A stretch of DNA of 64,000 nucleotides from the NCBI GenBank assembly GCA_002483265.1, contig DLHO01000025.1, forward strand, positions 62,001-126,000. Direction: 5' to 3'. Under the pieces are notes generated by a model. The model ran no database searches and was not told the origin of the DNA. It was given only the letters and a program-made list of their open reading frames with translations. Positions 26,455 to 35,131 of the stretch are shown here, piece after piece. This stretch comes from Flavobacteriales bacterium UBA7666 (GTDB lineage Bacteria; Bacteroidota; Bacteroidia; Flavobacteriales_D; Crocinitomicaceae). A program made the position numbers and the translations under genes. The stretch's first letter is position 1. Every line of letters begins with the position of its first letter.

Positions 26455-29058
26455 ATGCTTCAAAAAGGTCTTCTTCTTTGCATTCTATGCCTCTTACAGG
26501 CTTTTTATAGTTTTTCACAGGAAAGAAAAGACTCGCTTAGCCATATACCTATTGAATACGGCCGTTTTGTAAAAAATCAGAACCAACGATTTGGTTTTTT
26601 CGAACAGGTAAAGAAAAACACGAAAGGAGAATACTTTGTAGATGTATTCAAGTCCGTTGGGAAAGCTCAGACCGATGTGGTAGATTTTAAAATCAATCGG
26701 TTTAAATTTCCTTCAGTCGATTCCATCGAGTTTTTTATTCAAACAGAACGAATAGCAAGTACACGTATCAGTGAAATCAAACAGCGGATCTTTTTACCCG
26801 CATCGAATAAAGATTACGAGGTTATTGCAAAATTTCGGGGAACGGTTGTTTCTGTCTTGCATGTTTCCGTATTGCCGGTAATTAATCAGAAGATTCGGGT
26901 AGTTCCTTTACTGAAGGCCACTATCAACAGAGATAGTCTTGAAAAGGAACTGAATTTCTTTTTTGCTTCAGCAAATGTGCGTTTTGATGTCACTGTTGAT
27001 CCTGTTTTTGAAAATGACGCCTTGGAAACCTCCAAATGGTTTGAGAATCCGGGTTCAGATCGATTGAAGTATACAGATCAGATGCGTCATGTGCGAGATG
27101 TATATAAAAATGTTTACAAAGAAAAAACTACCAATACACTCCTGTTTTTTGTTGTTCCAAAGTTTGTGAATCCGAGACTCAAAGGATACATGGTAAAAAA
27201 CAAATCACTGGGTTTTGTAATAAAAAATGATTCAAGAGAATTGTCACACGCAATTGCTACCGAGTATTTGGATGGTTTTGCAAATATTGAAGCACTTGAA
27301 GAAGATCAGCGGGTTCTGGAAAGTTGGACAATTGATAACGAAGAATGGATTCGAATTAATAAAAATCCCCGTATTTATTCGATCATTGACGATTACGAGG
27401 AAGTAGTGACCAATAATGGACTTGTCGCATATTATTTTTTCGAACAGTCCAAAAACGGAACTATTGTCCTGAAAAACAAAAGCTTTTTGGCTTCTGTGAT
27501 GCGTCCAATGAAGAAGAATACGTATTCGTATCACCTTCAAATTGATAATATCTTTTACAAAACGTTATTCCGGATCAAATCCAAACCGTTTAATACCTTG
27601 CACATTCTCAGTGTCATCGGTTCAATTACCGGATTTATTTATGGTTTTCGAAAATTGCGTGCGTTGCTAAGAGCTCGTATGAAAAAGCCGCGCTTGGTTT
27701 CCTTTCTTTCAAGATTAATTCAATGGATAGGAATGTTGGTACTTTCTTTTGTATTGATTAGAGCCGTTGATTTAGGTTATTCCTGGTTTGAAGTAACCGA
27801 TGGAGTCATTAAATCCTATTCTGGATTGAAGGAGAAAAAAGTCATTGACCTCTTATTTGATAATACTCATCCAAATAAATTAGAAGAAAAGAGTATTGGT
27901 TCAGAGCTCATTATCAAGCGAAGCAATAATTACTTTCTCTATGAACGAAAGAAAGTGTTGTACTTTAAAATGAATATTTCCAAAAAGAACGTTCCTGTAA
28001 AACTTCGCCTGATCGCAAATTCCGATTCCTTGAAAACATCTTTGTTGGATAAACCGATCGCTGCGGAAAGTCATTACATGGTTGTCAAAATTTACTCAGC
28101 AAAAGGAAAATGGTTACGTGATCAGGTTTACAATCACTTGGGTGTTGACCTGACTTCCAAATTGAAATTACAAGACCCTCCAAAACGCGTTCTGATTTTT
28201 GTGAACGGATATCGACCTACTTCTTTGGGGAGCACGTTTGAAGAGAATTTTGAAGACATCCGAAGCAATGGGTTGGAATTTCCCAATTCTTTGAATCGAT
28301 TATTTACGGAAGACCGATACAATTATTGGCATCCATGGAAACAGATTGATGATACATTTAAGCTGAGAATTAATCCAACAGAATATTATTATGCCGATGG
28401 CCATCATTCCGTATCAACCTCCAATCATAGAAGTTTGTTGAACTTTAGTACCAACTCCGGTATTTATCCGAAAAGATGCAGAAATAATAAGATTCACACT
28501 TGTTATACAACGAGTACTGTCGGTTCTAAAATTTTCGGTTCCAAACGTGCAAGGACATTTAGTTTGCTAGCCACAAAACCAAATAAAAAAGGATTTGCCA
28601 TTCGTTTCAATAGCGGAAGAATAGCTGGTAGGAACTTATATCAAATGCTCAATGAGTTGCCAAACTCGTCTAAAAATGACACACTTTATTTAGTGGTTCA
28701 CAGCATGGGATTTGCATATGCGCAAGGGATGATTGAACAGTTAAGAGGTAAAATTAATTTTGGAGGATATTATATCTTAGCTCCCGAAAATGCAGCCACT
28801 GGAACAGTCAATTTGAAAGAATGGAAACAAGTGTGGCAATATGGAAGTAATTTAAATTCCGTGAACCAGGATGCGCCATGTCTACAAGATGGAGTTGCGC
28901 CACAGGCTTCTGTGAAAGGATTGAGTGAAGATCAACGTATTTATATTCCAAGAGCTCTTTACAAACACAAAGGATATTTTGATTCGCACTTTGTGGGCTG
29001 GTACAATTGGGTACTGGCAATTCCTTCTGGCAAAAAAGGACATATCAGACAACGATAG
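26455..29058 (+). CDS. Unknown membrane-anchored protein with hydrolase-like C-terminus
   Basis: This 867-residue protein was not matched to a family. It has a signal peptide (about 1-21, ending SFSQ), a periplasmic region of about 350 residues, and two hydrophobic segments near residues 382-398 and 421-440. The C-terminal region looks like an alpha/beta hydrolase: VLIFVNGYRP resembles an oxyanion-side strand, and VVHSMGF places Ser750 in a nucleophile-elbow setting, although the usual first glycine of G-x-S-x-G is replaced. A HH pair in ADGHHS and later His residues could serve catalysis. It follows the ACMSD gene by six bases, so the two may be co-transcribed. Esterase or lipase activity is only a suggestion. 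Confidence 0.65.
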   Translation: MLQKGLLLCILCLLQAFYSFSQERKDSLSHIPIEYGRFVKNQNQRFGFFEQVKKNTKGEYFVDVFKSVGKAQTDVVDFKINRFKFPSVDSIEFFIQTERIASTRISEIKQRIFLPASNKDYEVIAKFRGTVVSVLHVSVLPVINQKIRVVPLLKATINRDSLEKELNFFFASANVRFDVTVDPVFENDALETSKWFENPGSDRLKYTDQMRHVRDVYKNVYKEKTTNTLLFFVVPKFVNPRLKGYMVKNKSLGFVIKNDSRELSHAIATEYLDGFANIEALEEDQRVLESWTIDNEEWIRINKNPRIYSIIDDYEEVVTNNGLVAYYFFEQSKNGTIVLKNKSFLASVMRPMKKNTYSYHLQIDNIFYKTLFRIKSKPFNTLHILSVIGSITGFIYGFRKLRALLRARMKKPRLVSFLSRLIQWIGMLVLSFVLIRAVDLGYSWFEVTDGVIKSYSGLKEKKVIDLLFDNTHPNKLEEKSIGSELIIKRSNNYFLYERKKVLYFKMNISKKNVPVKLRLIANSDSLKTSLLDKPIAAESHYMVVKIYSAKGKWLRDQVYNHLGVDLTSKLKLQDPPKRVLIFVNGYRPTSLGSTFEENFEDIRSNGLEFPNSLNRLFTEDRYNYWHPWKQIDDTFKLRINPTEYYYADGHHSVSTSNHRSLLNFSTNSGIYPKRCRNNKIHTCYTTSTVGSKIFGSKRARTFSLLATKPNKKGFAIRFNSGRIAGRNLYQMLNELPNSSKNDTLYLVVHSMGFAYAQGMIEQLRGKINFGGYYILAPENAATGTVNLKEWKQVWQYGSNLNSVNQDAPCLQDGVAPQASVKGLSEDQRIYIPRALYKHKGYFDSHFVGWYNWVLAIPSGKKGHIRQR

Positions 29059-29118
29059 AATTGAAAAGTTAAAAGGTGAAATAATTATCAATTATTAATT
29101 ATCAAGAATAAGATCTCT

Positions 29119-29151
29119 CTTGATAATTAAACCATTCATAATTGATAATTA
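29119..29151 (+). repeat. 33-bp dispersed repeat, copy 1
   Basis: The unit begins CTTGATAATTAAACCATT and ends GATAATTA. Two more copies lie at 42098-42130 (plus) and 44529-44561 (minus). Here it is preceded by the inverted word TTAATTATCAAG (29094-29105), giving a possible hairpin. Confidence 0.75.
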
Positions 29152-29227
29152 TGGAATACCTTTTTTATGGTATTGCAGAATCGGCAATATGAAAGCAATT
29201 TTGCTATTTAGAATTATTCTACATAGC

Positions 29228-29851
29228 ATGAACCTGTATTTGGATAGTCGTAATCAGTTAATAAGCCTAGGATTTAAAGAGTTGGCTCAGTCAATTCTTG
29301 GTGAGGTGATAGTTGAATGGCATTCTGGAAACCCAAAAATGGAGCAGGTTCTCTCAGATAAGAAGCAAGTGGTGGTGTATAATTTCGCTGAAAATTATCC
29401 CGAAATAGAGAATAATCTAAAAGCAATTCCGGAAGATATCAATAGCATTAAGGTTGTCCTAATTATCAACGGAGATGTATCCAATCTTCCTAAATTGGTT
29501 TCATATGGCGTTTCAGGATTCATTGATGTTAATTGCACGGTGAATGAACTAAAAGGAGCATTCCAGAAGATTTTGAACAACCAGAATTACTATTGTGAAT
29601 TAGTGTGGAACAAGATTTTGAATCAGGATGAAGAAATTACTTCACCTGCTCAATTTAGTTTGACCAAACGCGAAATAGAAATCGTTGAATCCTTGCTAAA
29701 TGGGAAGTCAACAGTGGAAATAAGCCGGGAATTGGGCTTGAGCCCGCATACTGTACAAACACACCGCAAGAACTGTTTCAAAAAGTTAAAAGTGAAGTCT
29801 TTGTCCGAACTATTGCTGTTTGAAATGGAAAATCAGGTGTTCAAGAAATAA
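29228..29851 (+). CDS. LuxR/NarL-type regulator with degenerate receiver
   Basis: This protein of about 207 residues has a C-terminal LuxR-type helix-turn-helix (FSLTKREIEIVESLL, then STVEISRELGLSPHTVQTHRKN) preceded by a receiver-like domain. The receiver appears unable to take phosphate: the strand that should end in the phospho-acceptor Asp reads VVVYNFAE. The start is uncertain; the frame is open from a TTG at 29120, and ATGs at 29189 and 29228 are possible. The one at 29228 begins right at the first strand of the receiver (MNLYLDSRNQLISLGF), so it is used. It lies just upstream of the heme operon but has its own terminator; control of that operon is not shown. Confidence 0.8.
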   Translation: MNLYLDSRNQLISLGFKELAQSILGEVIVEWHSGNPKMEQVLSDKKQVVVYNFAENYPEIENNLKAIPEDINSIKVVLIINGDVSNLPKLVSYGVSGFIDVNCTVNELKGAFQKILNNQNYYCELVWNKILNQDEEITSPAQFSLTKREIEIVESLLNGKSTVEISRELGLSPHTVQTHRKNCFKKLKVKSLSELLLFEMENQVFKK

Positions 29852-29852
29852 G

Positions 29853-29877
29853 ACTACCCTCTAAAAGGTAGTTTTTT
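29853..29877 (+). terminator. Intrinsic terminator after the LuxR-type gene
   Basis: ACTACC (29853-29858) pairs with GGTAGT (29867-29872) around an 8-base loop, followed by a T run. The stem is short but well placed. Confidence 0.7.
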
Positions 29878-29893
29878 CCGCTTGTTTTGGCGA

Positions 29894-29924
29894 TTGCAAC
29901 CACTCCATGTAGAGCTTACTTTTG
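29894..29924 (+). promoter_or_regulatory. Promoter of the heme-uptake operon
   Basis: TTG (29894-29896), 20 bases and TACTTTTG (29917-29924) fit the Bacteroidota consensus TTG-N20-TAnnTTTG exactly. The start point is expected near 29930, giving a leader of about 100 bases before hmuY. Confidence 0.7.
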
Positions 29925-29930
29925 CAGACG

Positions 29931-29953
29931 TTATTTAGATTAAGTATAAATAA
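29931..29953 (+). promoter_or_regulatory. Fur-like operator at the heme operon start point
   Basis: Perfect 7-bp arms TTATTTA (29931-29937) and TAAATAA (29947-29953) flank nine bases. The inverted repeat covers the predicted transcription start, where a repressor would block the polymerase. Assignment to Fur rests on the AT-rich palindrome and on the iron/heme genes downstream. Confidence 0.5.
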
Positions 29954-30032
29954 AACGATCCGCAACAAGAGAAAGCACTGCTTTCGAAAAATATCAGCGG
30001 TAATGGATAATAATAAATTAAATAGAACAAAC

Positions 30033-31277
30033 ATGAAAAAAGGATTACTTCTATCATTCTTAGCGCTAGCTGGATTTTCAAACGCACAGTTAGTAAATGA
30101 CTCAGTATCTATGGGTGCTGGATATGCAAACAATATTTGGTACAGCTTGCAAAATGATGAGCAGGGAACTGCTCAGGCAGCAAACAACTGGGATTTAGGT
30201 TTCGCAACTTCAATCAGTCCTGCAAATCCATTGGCTGCATCGATTATTTTCAATAATAAAATTGGTTCAGTTTATGCTGTTCCGGGATCCAATGGAACTG
30301 GTTTGGCTACTGCGGATACAGCAGGAATTTCTTCTTGGACTGCACTTTACAATTCTGAATTGACCTGGACTGAAGGAGCTTTAAATGCTGCAAGTGCAGG
30401 TGGTACTGATTACGGTTGGGGAAATTACGATGCTGTAAACCATACAGGAATTGTTGCAAATCGCGTCTTTGCAGTAAAATACACAAATGGTTCTGTTAAA
30501 TTGTTTACAGTTTCCTTGTCATTCATGAATTCAGAATATACCGTGGACTATTCTAATGCAGATCACAGTGGAACTGGAACTACAACGGTATCCATTACAC
30601 CTTATGCAACGAAAAATTATATTTACTACCCCTTAGGTGGAACGGTAATCGACAGAGAACCTGCTTCAACAACCTGGGATTTATTGTTTACACAATACGC
30701 GGCGAATAATGGAGCTCCATATCCATACAACATGGTAACGGGTGTTTTGCATAATGTTGGAGTAGAAGTGGCTGAAGTTCACCCGGTAAATAACCCTGTA
30801 ACAGATATGTCTTTCGGATCTGCAACATACTCTGAGGATATCAATACCATCGGATACGACTGGAAAACATACTCAGGAGTTTACACGATTGAAGATTCAT
30901 TGGTTTACTTCGTAAAAGATAAAGACGGAGATTACTGGAGATTGATCATGACAGGTTTCTCAGGTACTACTTTAGGAAAATCAGTTTTCAAAAAAGAGAA
31001 AGTAGCTACTTTGAGTGTTTCTGAAAATATGGAATTGATTTCCGGAATTTTCCCTAATCCTACTGCTAACAATGTAACTGTAATGATTGATTCAAAGTCA
31101 AATGTGACTGTGAAAGTATTGAATATGAAAGGTCAAGTAGTATTTGAAAATAACGCAACATCAAATGCCTTGGAAGCAATGAACATTTCAACAACTGACT
31201 TCACAAACGGAGTTTATTTGGTTCAGGTTTCTAACGGAGCTGCAACTACAACTCAACGTTTGGTTGTACAACATTAA
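30033..31277 (+). CDS. hmuY: HmuY-family heme-binding protein with T9SS sorting domain
   Basis: This 414-residue secreted protein combines an HmuY-like heme-binding domain with a type A T9SS sorting domain (FPNPTANNV near residue 340 to the end). HmuY proteins take heme from host or environmental proteins and pass it to a TonB receptor. Family features are the WDLGFATS and STTWDLLFTQY strands and the INTIGYDWKTYSG motif. The signal peptide is MKKGLLLSFLALAGFSNAQ. The frame is open from 29922, but the ATG at 30033 gives a clean signal peptide and lies after the promoter and operator. It is unusual in being T9SS-sorted: most HmuY proteins are lipoproteins, like the second copy at the end of this operon. 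Confidence 0.85.
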   Translation: MKKGLLLSFLALAGFSNAQLVNDSVSMGAGYANNIWYSLQNDEQGTAQAANNWDLGFATSISPANPLAASIIFNNKIGSVYAVPGSNGTGLATADTAGISSWTALYNSELTWTEGALNAASAGGTDYGWGNYDAVNHTGIVANRVFAVKYTNGSVKLFTVSLSFMNSEYTVDYSNADHSGTGTTTVSITPYATKNYIYYPLGGTVIDREPASTTWDLLFTQYAANNGAPYPYNMVTGVLHNVGVEVAEVHPVNNPVTDMSFGSATYSEDINTIGYDWKTYSGVYTIEDSLVYFVKDKDGDYWRLIMTGFSGTTLGKSVFKKEKVATLSVSENMELISGIFPNPTANNVTVMIDSKSNVTVKVLNMKGQVVFENNATSNALEAMNISTTDFTNGVYLVQVSNGAATTTQRLVVQH

Positions 31278-31301
31278 TCTCATTGATTAAAAAAAAATAA
31301 G

Positions 31302-32162
31302 ATGAAAAATAGTGGTTTTTTATTCCTTGCTCTTTTATCGCTGACAACCGCTTGTAATTCAGGCGCGAAATCAACCGAAAAAAAAGAAGAAAAGGTCGAA
31401 GAAAAACGAATCGTTTCTTTAAGCGGTTCGTTAACAGAAATCATCTACGCAGTGGGTTCCCAAAAGGAACTCATTGGCGTTGATGTAACGAGTACTTATC
31501 CAGCAGCGGCTGAGAAATTGACCAACTTAGGACACGTGCGTAAACTGGCAGTTGAAAGCCTGTTGGTATTGAATCCGACTCATGTTGTTATGTTGGAGGA
31601 TGAAGTTTCACCGGATTTAAAATCAAAGTTAGCACAAGCGAAAATCGAATTGGTAACATTCAAACACCCCAACAGCGTGGAAGAAGCGAAATCGTTGGTG
31701 AAAGAAGTTGCAGCTTGGTTGGGTAAAACAGATGCTTCAGAAGCAGTTGTTTCAAAGATCGATTCGGATATCAAGAATCTTTCGAAACTGGCTAAAAAAC
31801 CAAAAGTATTGTTTGTCTATGCAAGAGGTGCGGGAACTTTAATGGTTGCCGGAGAAAAGACACCGCTTGAAAAAATGATCGTTTTAGCTGGTGGTGAAAA
31901 TGCAGGAAAAGGATTCACGGATTTCAAACCATTAACAAGCGAATCAGTCATTGCTGCAAATCCGGATGTGATTTTGATGTTCACTTCAGGAGCTCAAAGT
32001 TTGGGGCCTGATGGAATTTTCAATGTTCCTGGTGTTGCTGCAACGAACGCAGGAAAAAATAGAGCATTAATTCAAATGGATGGTCAATTACTTAGTGGAT
32101 TTGGTCCAAGAGTAGCTGAAGCATTGAGTGAATTGAACGGAGAGTTCAAAAAAGTTAAATAA
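31302..32162 (+). CDS. hmuT: Heme ABC transporter substrate-binding lipoprotein
   Basis: This 286-residue periplasmic binding protein of the class III (BtuF/HmuT) family has a lipobox (TTAC) at residue 18, then a lysine/glutamate-rich linker and the binding domain starting RIVSLSGSLTEIIYAVG. EDEVSPDLK and the long connecting helix are typical of this class. It should carry heme from the outer-membrane receptor to the permease encoded next. It lies 24 bases after hmuY and 68 bases before hmuU. Confidence 0.88.
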   Translation: MKNSGFLFLALLSLTTACNSGAKSTEKKEEKVEEKRIVSLSGSLTEIIYAVGSQKELIGVDVTSTYPAAAEKLTNLGHVRKLAVESLLVLNPTHVVMLEDEVSPDLKSKLAQAKIELVTFKHPNSVEEAKSLVKEVAAWLGKTDASEAVVSKIDSDIKNLSKLAKKPKVLFVYARGAGTLMVAGEKTPLEKMIVLAGGENAGKGFTDFKPLTSESVIAANPDVILMFTSGAQSLGPDGIFNVPGVAATNAGKNRALIQMDGQLLSGFGPRVAEALSELNGEFKKVK

Positions 32163-32222
32163 GGTTCAAAAAGTTCCAATGGTTCAATTTGAACTATTCA
32201 ACTTTTGAACTCTTTGAATAAA
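32163..32222. repeat. Palindromic GTTCAA-rich repeat between hmuT and hmuU
   Basis: The gap holds alternating GTTCAA/TTGAAC words (GGTTCAAAAAGTT, GGTTCAATTTGAAC, CAACTTTTGAAC, CTTTGAA) that can fold back on themselves. A similar block lies at 60758-60850. The function is unknown; it might tune expression inside the operon. Confidence 0.55.
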
Positions 32223-32230
32223 AGAAATTC

Positions 32231-33271
32231 ATGTCAAGACAAGGGATAATAGGTCTTTCGTTATTGGTTTTACTGATAGTTTGCTTTGTTGTAAATCTGT
32301 CGGTAGGGAATGTTAATGTCCCAATTTCCCATGTCTTTGGCAGTTTAATTGAGAAAATCGGTATTTCAACTGATTTGAAAATAACGGATATCGAATACCA
32401 TGTAGTTTACAATATTCGATTTCCGAGAGCCGTCTACTCCTGTTTAATAGGTGCTGGATTAGCTGTCTCAGGTGCAGCATTGCAGGGGATTTTTAGAAAC
32501 CCTTTGGTCGATTCCGCCCTAATTGGAATCTCAACGGGTGCTTCTCTATTTGCCTCTCTATTCATTTTGTTCAACGGATTGGTTCCTTGGTTGATTATTT
32601 TCAACGAGGGACTTTCCCTTTCCATTGTTGCATTTTTAGGAGCGTCAATTGTAGCATTTATCGTTTACAGATTATCTCTAAGCAATGGAGAGATCAATTC
32701 ACTGACCTTAATTTTGGCCGGAATTGCATTGAATGCATTAACCGCTTCGTTAACAGGTTTATTGACCTTCTTTGCAACTGACGATGAACTGCGTGATCTG
32801 ACTTTCTGGACACTTGGAAGTTTGGGATCTGCAAACAATGATTCTGTTTTGCTATTGGCAGTCTTTACGATTGTTCCAATGAGTATCATTTTCTTTCAAG
32901 CCAAAAGTTTGAATGTACTTGCATTGGGTGAAAGTAACGCACAATACATGGGCTACAAAGTGAAAACCATTAAGTTACTGGTGATCATTTGTTCCACTTG
33001 CATGGTGGGAGCAGCTGTTTCAATGGCTGGAGTAATTGGATTTATTGGCTTAGTAGTTCCGCACATCATTCGAACGGTATCCGGACCAAATCACAAATTG
33101 TTATTGCCATTCAGTGCTTTTTTTGGAGCAATTCTTCTTTCATGTGCAGATATGATTTCACGAACGATTTTGCCTCCAACAGAAGTACCTATTGGAATTA
33201 TAACCGCATTAATGGGAACTCCGGTTTTTATCGCAATCATTTTTAAACACAAACGCAAATTCTCGGTTTGA
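32231..33271 (+). CDS. hmuU: Heme ABC transporter permease, FecCD family
   Basis: This 346-residue inner-membrane permease has about ten hydrophobic segments. Family signatures are RFPRAVYSCLIGAGLAVSGAALQGIFRNPL near the first third, and GFIGLVVPHIIR near residue 277, the loop that contacts the ATPase. It forms the channel that moves heme into the cytoplasm with HmuT and HmuV. Its stop codon overlaps the start of hmuV. Confidence 0.93.
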   Translation: MSRQGIIGLSLLVLLIVCFVVNLSVGNVNVPISHVFGSLIEKIGISTDLKITDIEYHVVYNIRFPRAVYSCLIGAGLAVSGAALQGIFRNPLVDSALIGISTGASLFASLFILFNGLVPWLIIFNEGLSLSIVAFLGASIVAFIVYRLSLSNGEINSLTLILAGIALNALTASLTGLLTFFATDDELRDLTFWTLGSLGSANNDSVLLLAVFTIVPMSIIFFQAKSLNVLALGESNAQYMGYKVKTIKLLVIICSTCMVGAAVSMAGVIGFIGLVVPHIIRTVSGPNHKLLLPFSAFFGAILLSCADMISRTILPPTEVPIGIITALMGTPVFIAIIFKHKRKFSV

Positions 33272-34077
33272 TAGAAGCAGAAAACATAGCGTTTGGGGTG
33301 AAAGGAAAACAAATCCTGCAGCCGGTTAATTTTAAAACCGATCAGGAAGAGTTTATTGTAATTCTGGGTCCGAATGGAGCGGGGAAAAGCACTTTGGTGA
33401 AATTGCTTTCAAACGGATTGAAGCCAACTTCAGGAAGGGTTTCCTACTATGGAAAAGAACTGAAAGAATGGACGCTTGATAATTTGGCAAAATACCGTGC
33501 TTACATGCATCAGGAAAGTATGATCGCTTCCAGCTTTACGGTGCGCGAAGTATTGGAAATGGCACGCTACCGTTATCCCGAAACGAAACATTTCTTCAAT
33601 AAATCAGTCATCGGGAAGATTGTAACTGAATTAAATTTGGAAGCACTTTTGGATTTGGAGTTTAATTTCCTCTCAGGAGGAGAAAAACAACGGGTTCAAT
33701 TCGGAAGAGTGTTGCTACAGTTAGAAAGCGAAGGTGAAATTCAACCGGTCAAGTATTTGTTTCTGGATGAACCTTTAAACAATTTAGATGTGCGCTATCA
33801 AATTGAATTATTGAAATACGCACGCAAATTTGTAGACGACAAACGGGGAAGTGTTATTGTGGTGATGCATGATATCAATTTGTGCTACCAATATGCAGAC
33901 CGTGTTTTGTTGATGCAAAAAGGAAAAGTAGTTATGGATGGAACCGTTCAAGAAGTAATGAGTCCCCATTTATTAAGTGAAACCTATCAAATCGAATTAG
34001 AACAAATTCAATCCCTTGACGGAGAAATATTTTACAGACACATATCCTATTCGTCAAACCTATTGGATGTACAATGA
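33268..34077 (+). CDS. hmuV: Heme ABC transporter ATP-binding protein
   Basis: This 269-residue ATPase powers heme import through HmuU. It has Walker A GPNGAGKST (about residues 32-40), the Q-loop region, the ABC signature LSGGEKQR, Walker B YLFLDEP and the switch His in VVMHD. The start is a TTG whose last two bases and the following A form the hmuU stop codon (TTGA overlap), which suggests translational coupling. No ATG lies closer to the conserved first strand MIEAENIAFG, so the TTG start is likely real. Confidence 0.92.
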   Translation: MIEAENIAFGVKGKQILQPVNFKTDQEEFIVILGPNGAGKSTLVKLLSNGLKPTSGRVSYYGKELKEWTLDNLAKYRAYMHQESMIASSFTVREVLEMARYRYPETKHFFNKSVIGKIVTELNLEALLDLEFNFLSGGEKQRVQFGRVLLQLESEGEIQPVKYLFLDEPLNNLDVRYQIELLKYARKFVDDKRGSVIVVMHDINLCYQYADRVLLMQKGKVVMDGTVQEVMSPHLLSETYQIELEQIQSLDGEIFYRHISYSSNLLDVQ

Positions 34078-34096
34078 AATTAATTTAAAAACAACA

Positions 34097-35128
34097 ATGG
34101 AAACAACTTTGTCATTAAAAGAAGCTTTCGAACAATTGAAAGAAAGCGAACCGAAATTGAGAATCAGAGAGTATGCGAAGCGTTTGAATGCTTCCGAAGC
34201 AGAATTAGTTGCTTTGGGTGTAGGAACAACAGCTGTTCGCTTACGTCCTGAATTTGTAGCAATTTTAGGTGAAATTGAATCGCTTGGTTTTGTAATGGCC
34301 TTATCAAGAAATGATGAGGTGGTTCATGAACGTAAAGGAATTTATGAAAACTTCAGTACAACACCCCATGCATCTCTTTTTGTAGGAAAAGACATCGACT
34401 TACGTATTTTTCCAAGTGCCTGGGCATCTGCATTTGCAGTAACTGAGGGTGACGAAAAACCACGTCACAGCTTGCAATTCTTCACAACAGACGGAGTTGC
34501 TACTCACAAGATTTACCTTGAATCCAAAAGCAATATGGAAGCATATAATGCTTTGGTTGAGAAATACAAAGATGAAAACCAATCTTCTGAATTGGAAATT
34601 GGAGCAGCTTTGCCTTTAGAATCGCAAGAATTGCCAGATAGCGAAATCGACGTGAAAGCATTTCAGGAAGCTTGGATTAACCTGAAAGACACACATGAGT
34701 TTTTTGGTTTATTGAGAAAACACAAATTGACGCGTACGCAAGCTTTGCGTTTGGCTCCATCTGAAACACATGCTAAGAAAATCGACAATAAAGCATTGCG
34801 CAGAGCATTGGAAGCAGCTGCGAAAGAGCAGGTTTCAATCATGGTATTCGTTGGAAATGCAGGAATGATCCAAATTCATACAGGAGAAGTGAAAAACATC
34901 GTGGAGCATGGTCCTTGGATCAATGTATTGGATCCGATGTTCAACCTGCATGCAAAAGAAGATGCAATTGTTGAATCGTGGATTGTTCGCAAACCAACAG
35001 AAGATGGAATTGTGACTTCATTGGAATTATTTAACGCGAAAAAAGAATTGATCTGTACGCTTTTCGGAGCACGCAAACCGGGGATTCCTGAATTGGAGTC
35101 TTGGAGAAAATTGATCGCAGAATTGTAA
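34097..35128 (+). CDS. hmuS: Hemin-degrading factor, HmuS/HemS family
   Basis: This 343-residue cytoplasmic protein of the HemS/ChuS family binds incoming heme and releases or degrades it to free iron. It has the characteristic two similar halves (about 15-170 and 185-340); each has an N-terminal LxxxxPxLRIREYAKRLxxxEAEL-like or THEFFGLLRKHKLTRTQALRLAP-like helix pair and a strand ending near VEHGPW or the equivalent. The frame starts at 34016 inside hmuV, but the ATG at 34097, 19 bases after the hmuV stop, begins the normal N-terminus. Confidence 0.9.
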   Translation: METTLSLKEAFEQLKESEPKLRIREYAKRLNASEAELVALGVGTTAVRLRPEFVAILGEIESLGFVMALSRNDEVVHERKGIYENFSTTPHASLFVGKDIDLRIFPSAWASAFAVTEGDEKPRHSLQFFTTDGVATHKIYLESKSNMEAYNALVEKYKDENQSSELEIGAALPLESQELPDSEIDVKAFQEAWINLKDTHEFFGLLRKHKLTRTQALRLAPSETHAKKIDNKALRRALEAAAKEQVSIMVFVGNAGMIQIHTGEVKNIVEHGPWINVLDPMFNLHAKEDAIVESWIVRKPTEDGIVTSLELFNAKKELICTLFGARKPGIPELESWRKLIAEL

Positions 35129-35131
35129 ATC

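Noticed and set aside
29922..30032. Extended N-terminus of the first HmuY protein
   Set aside because: It would overlap the promoter and operator and hide the signal peptide that starts at 30033.
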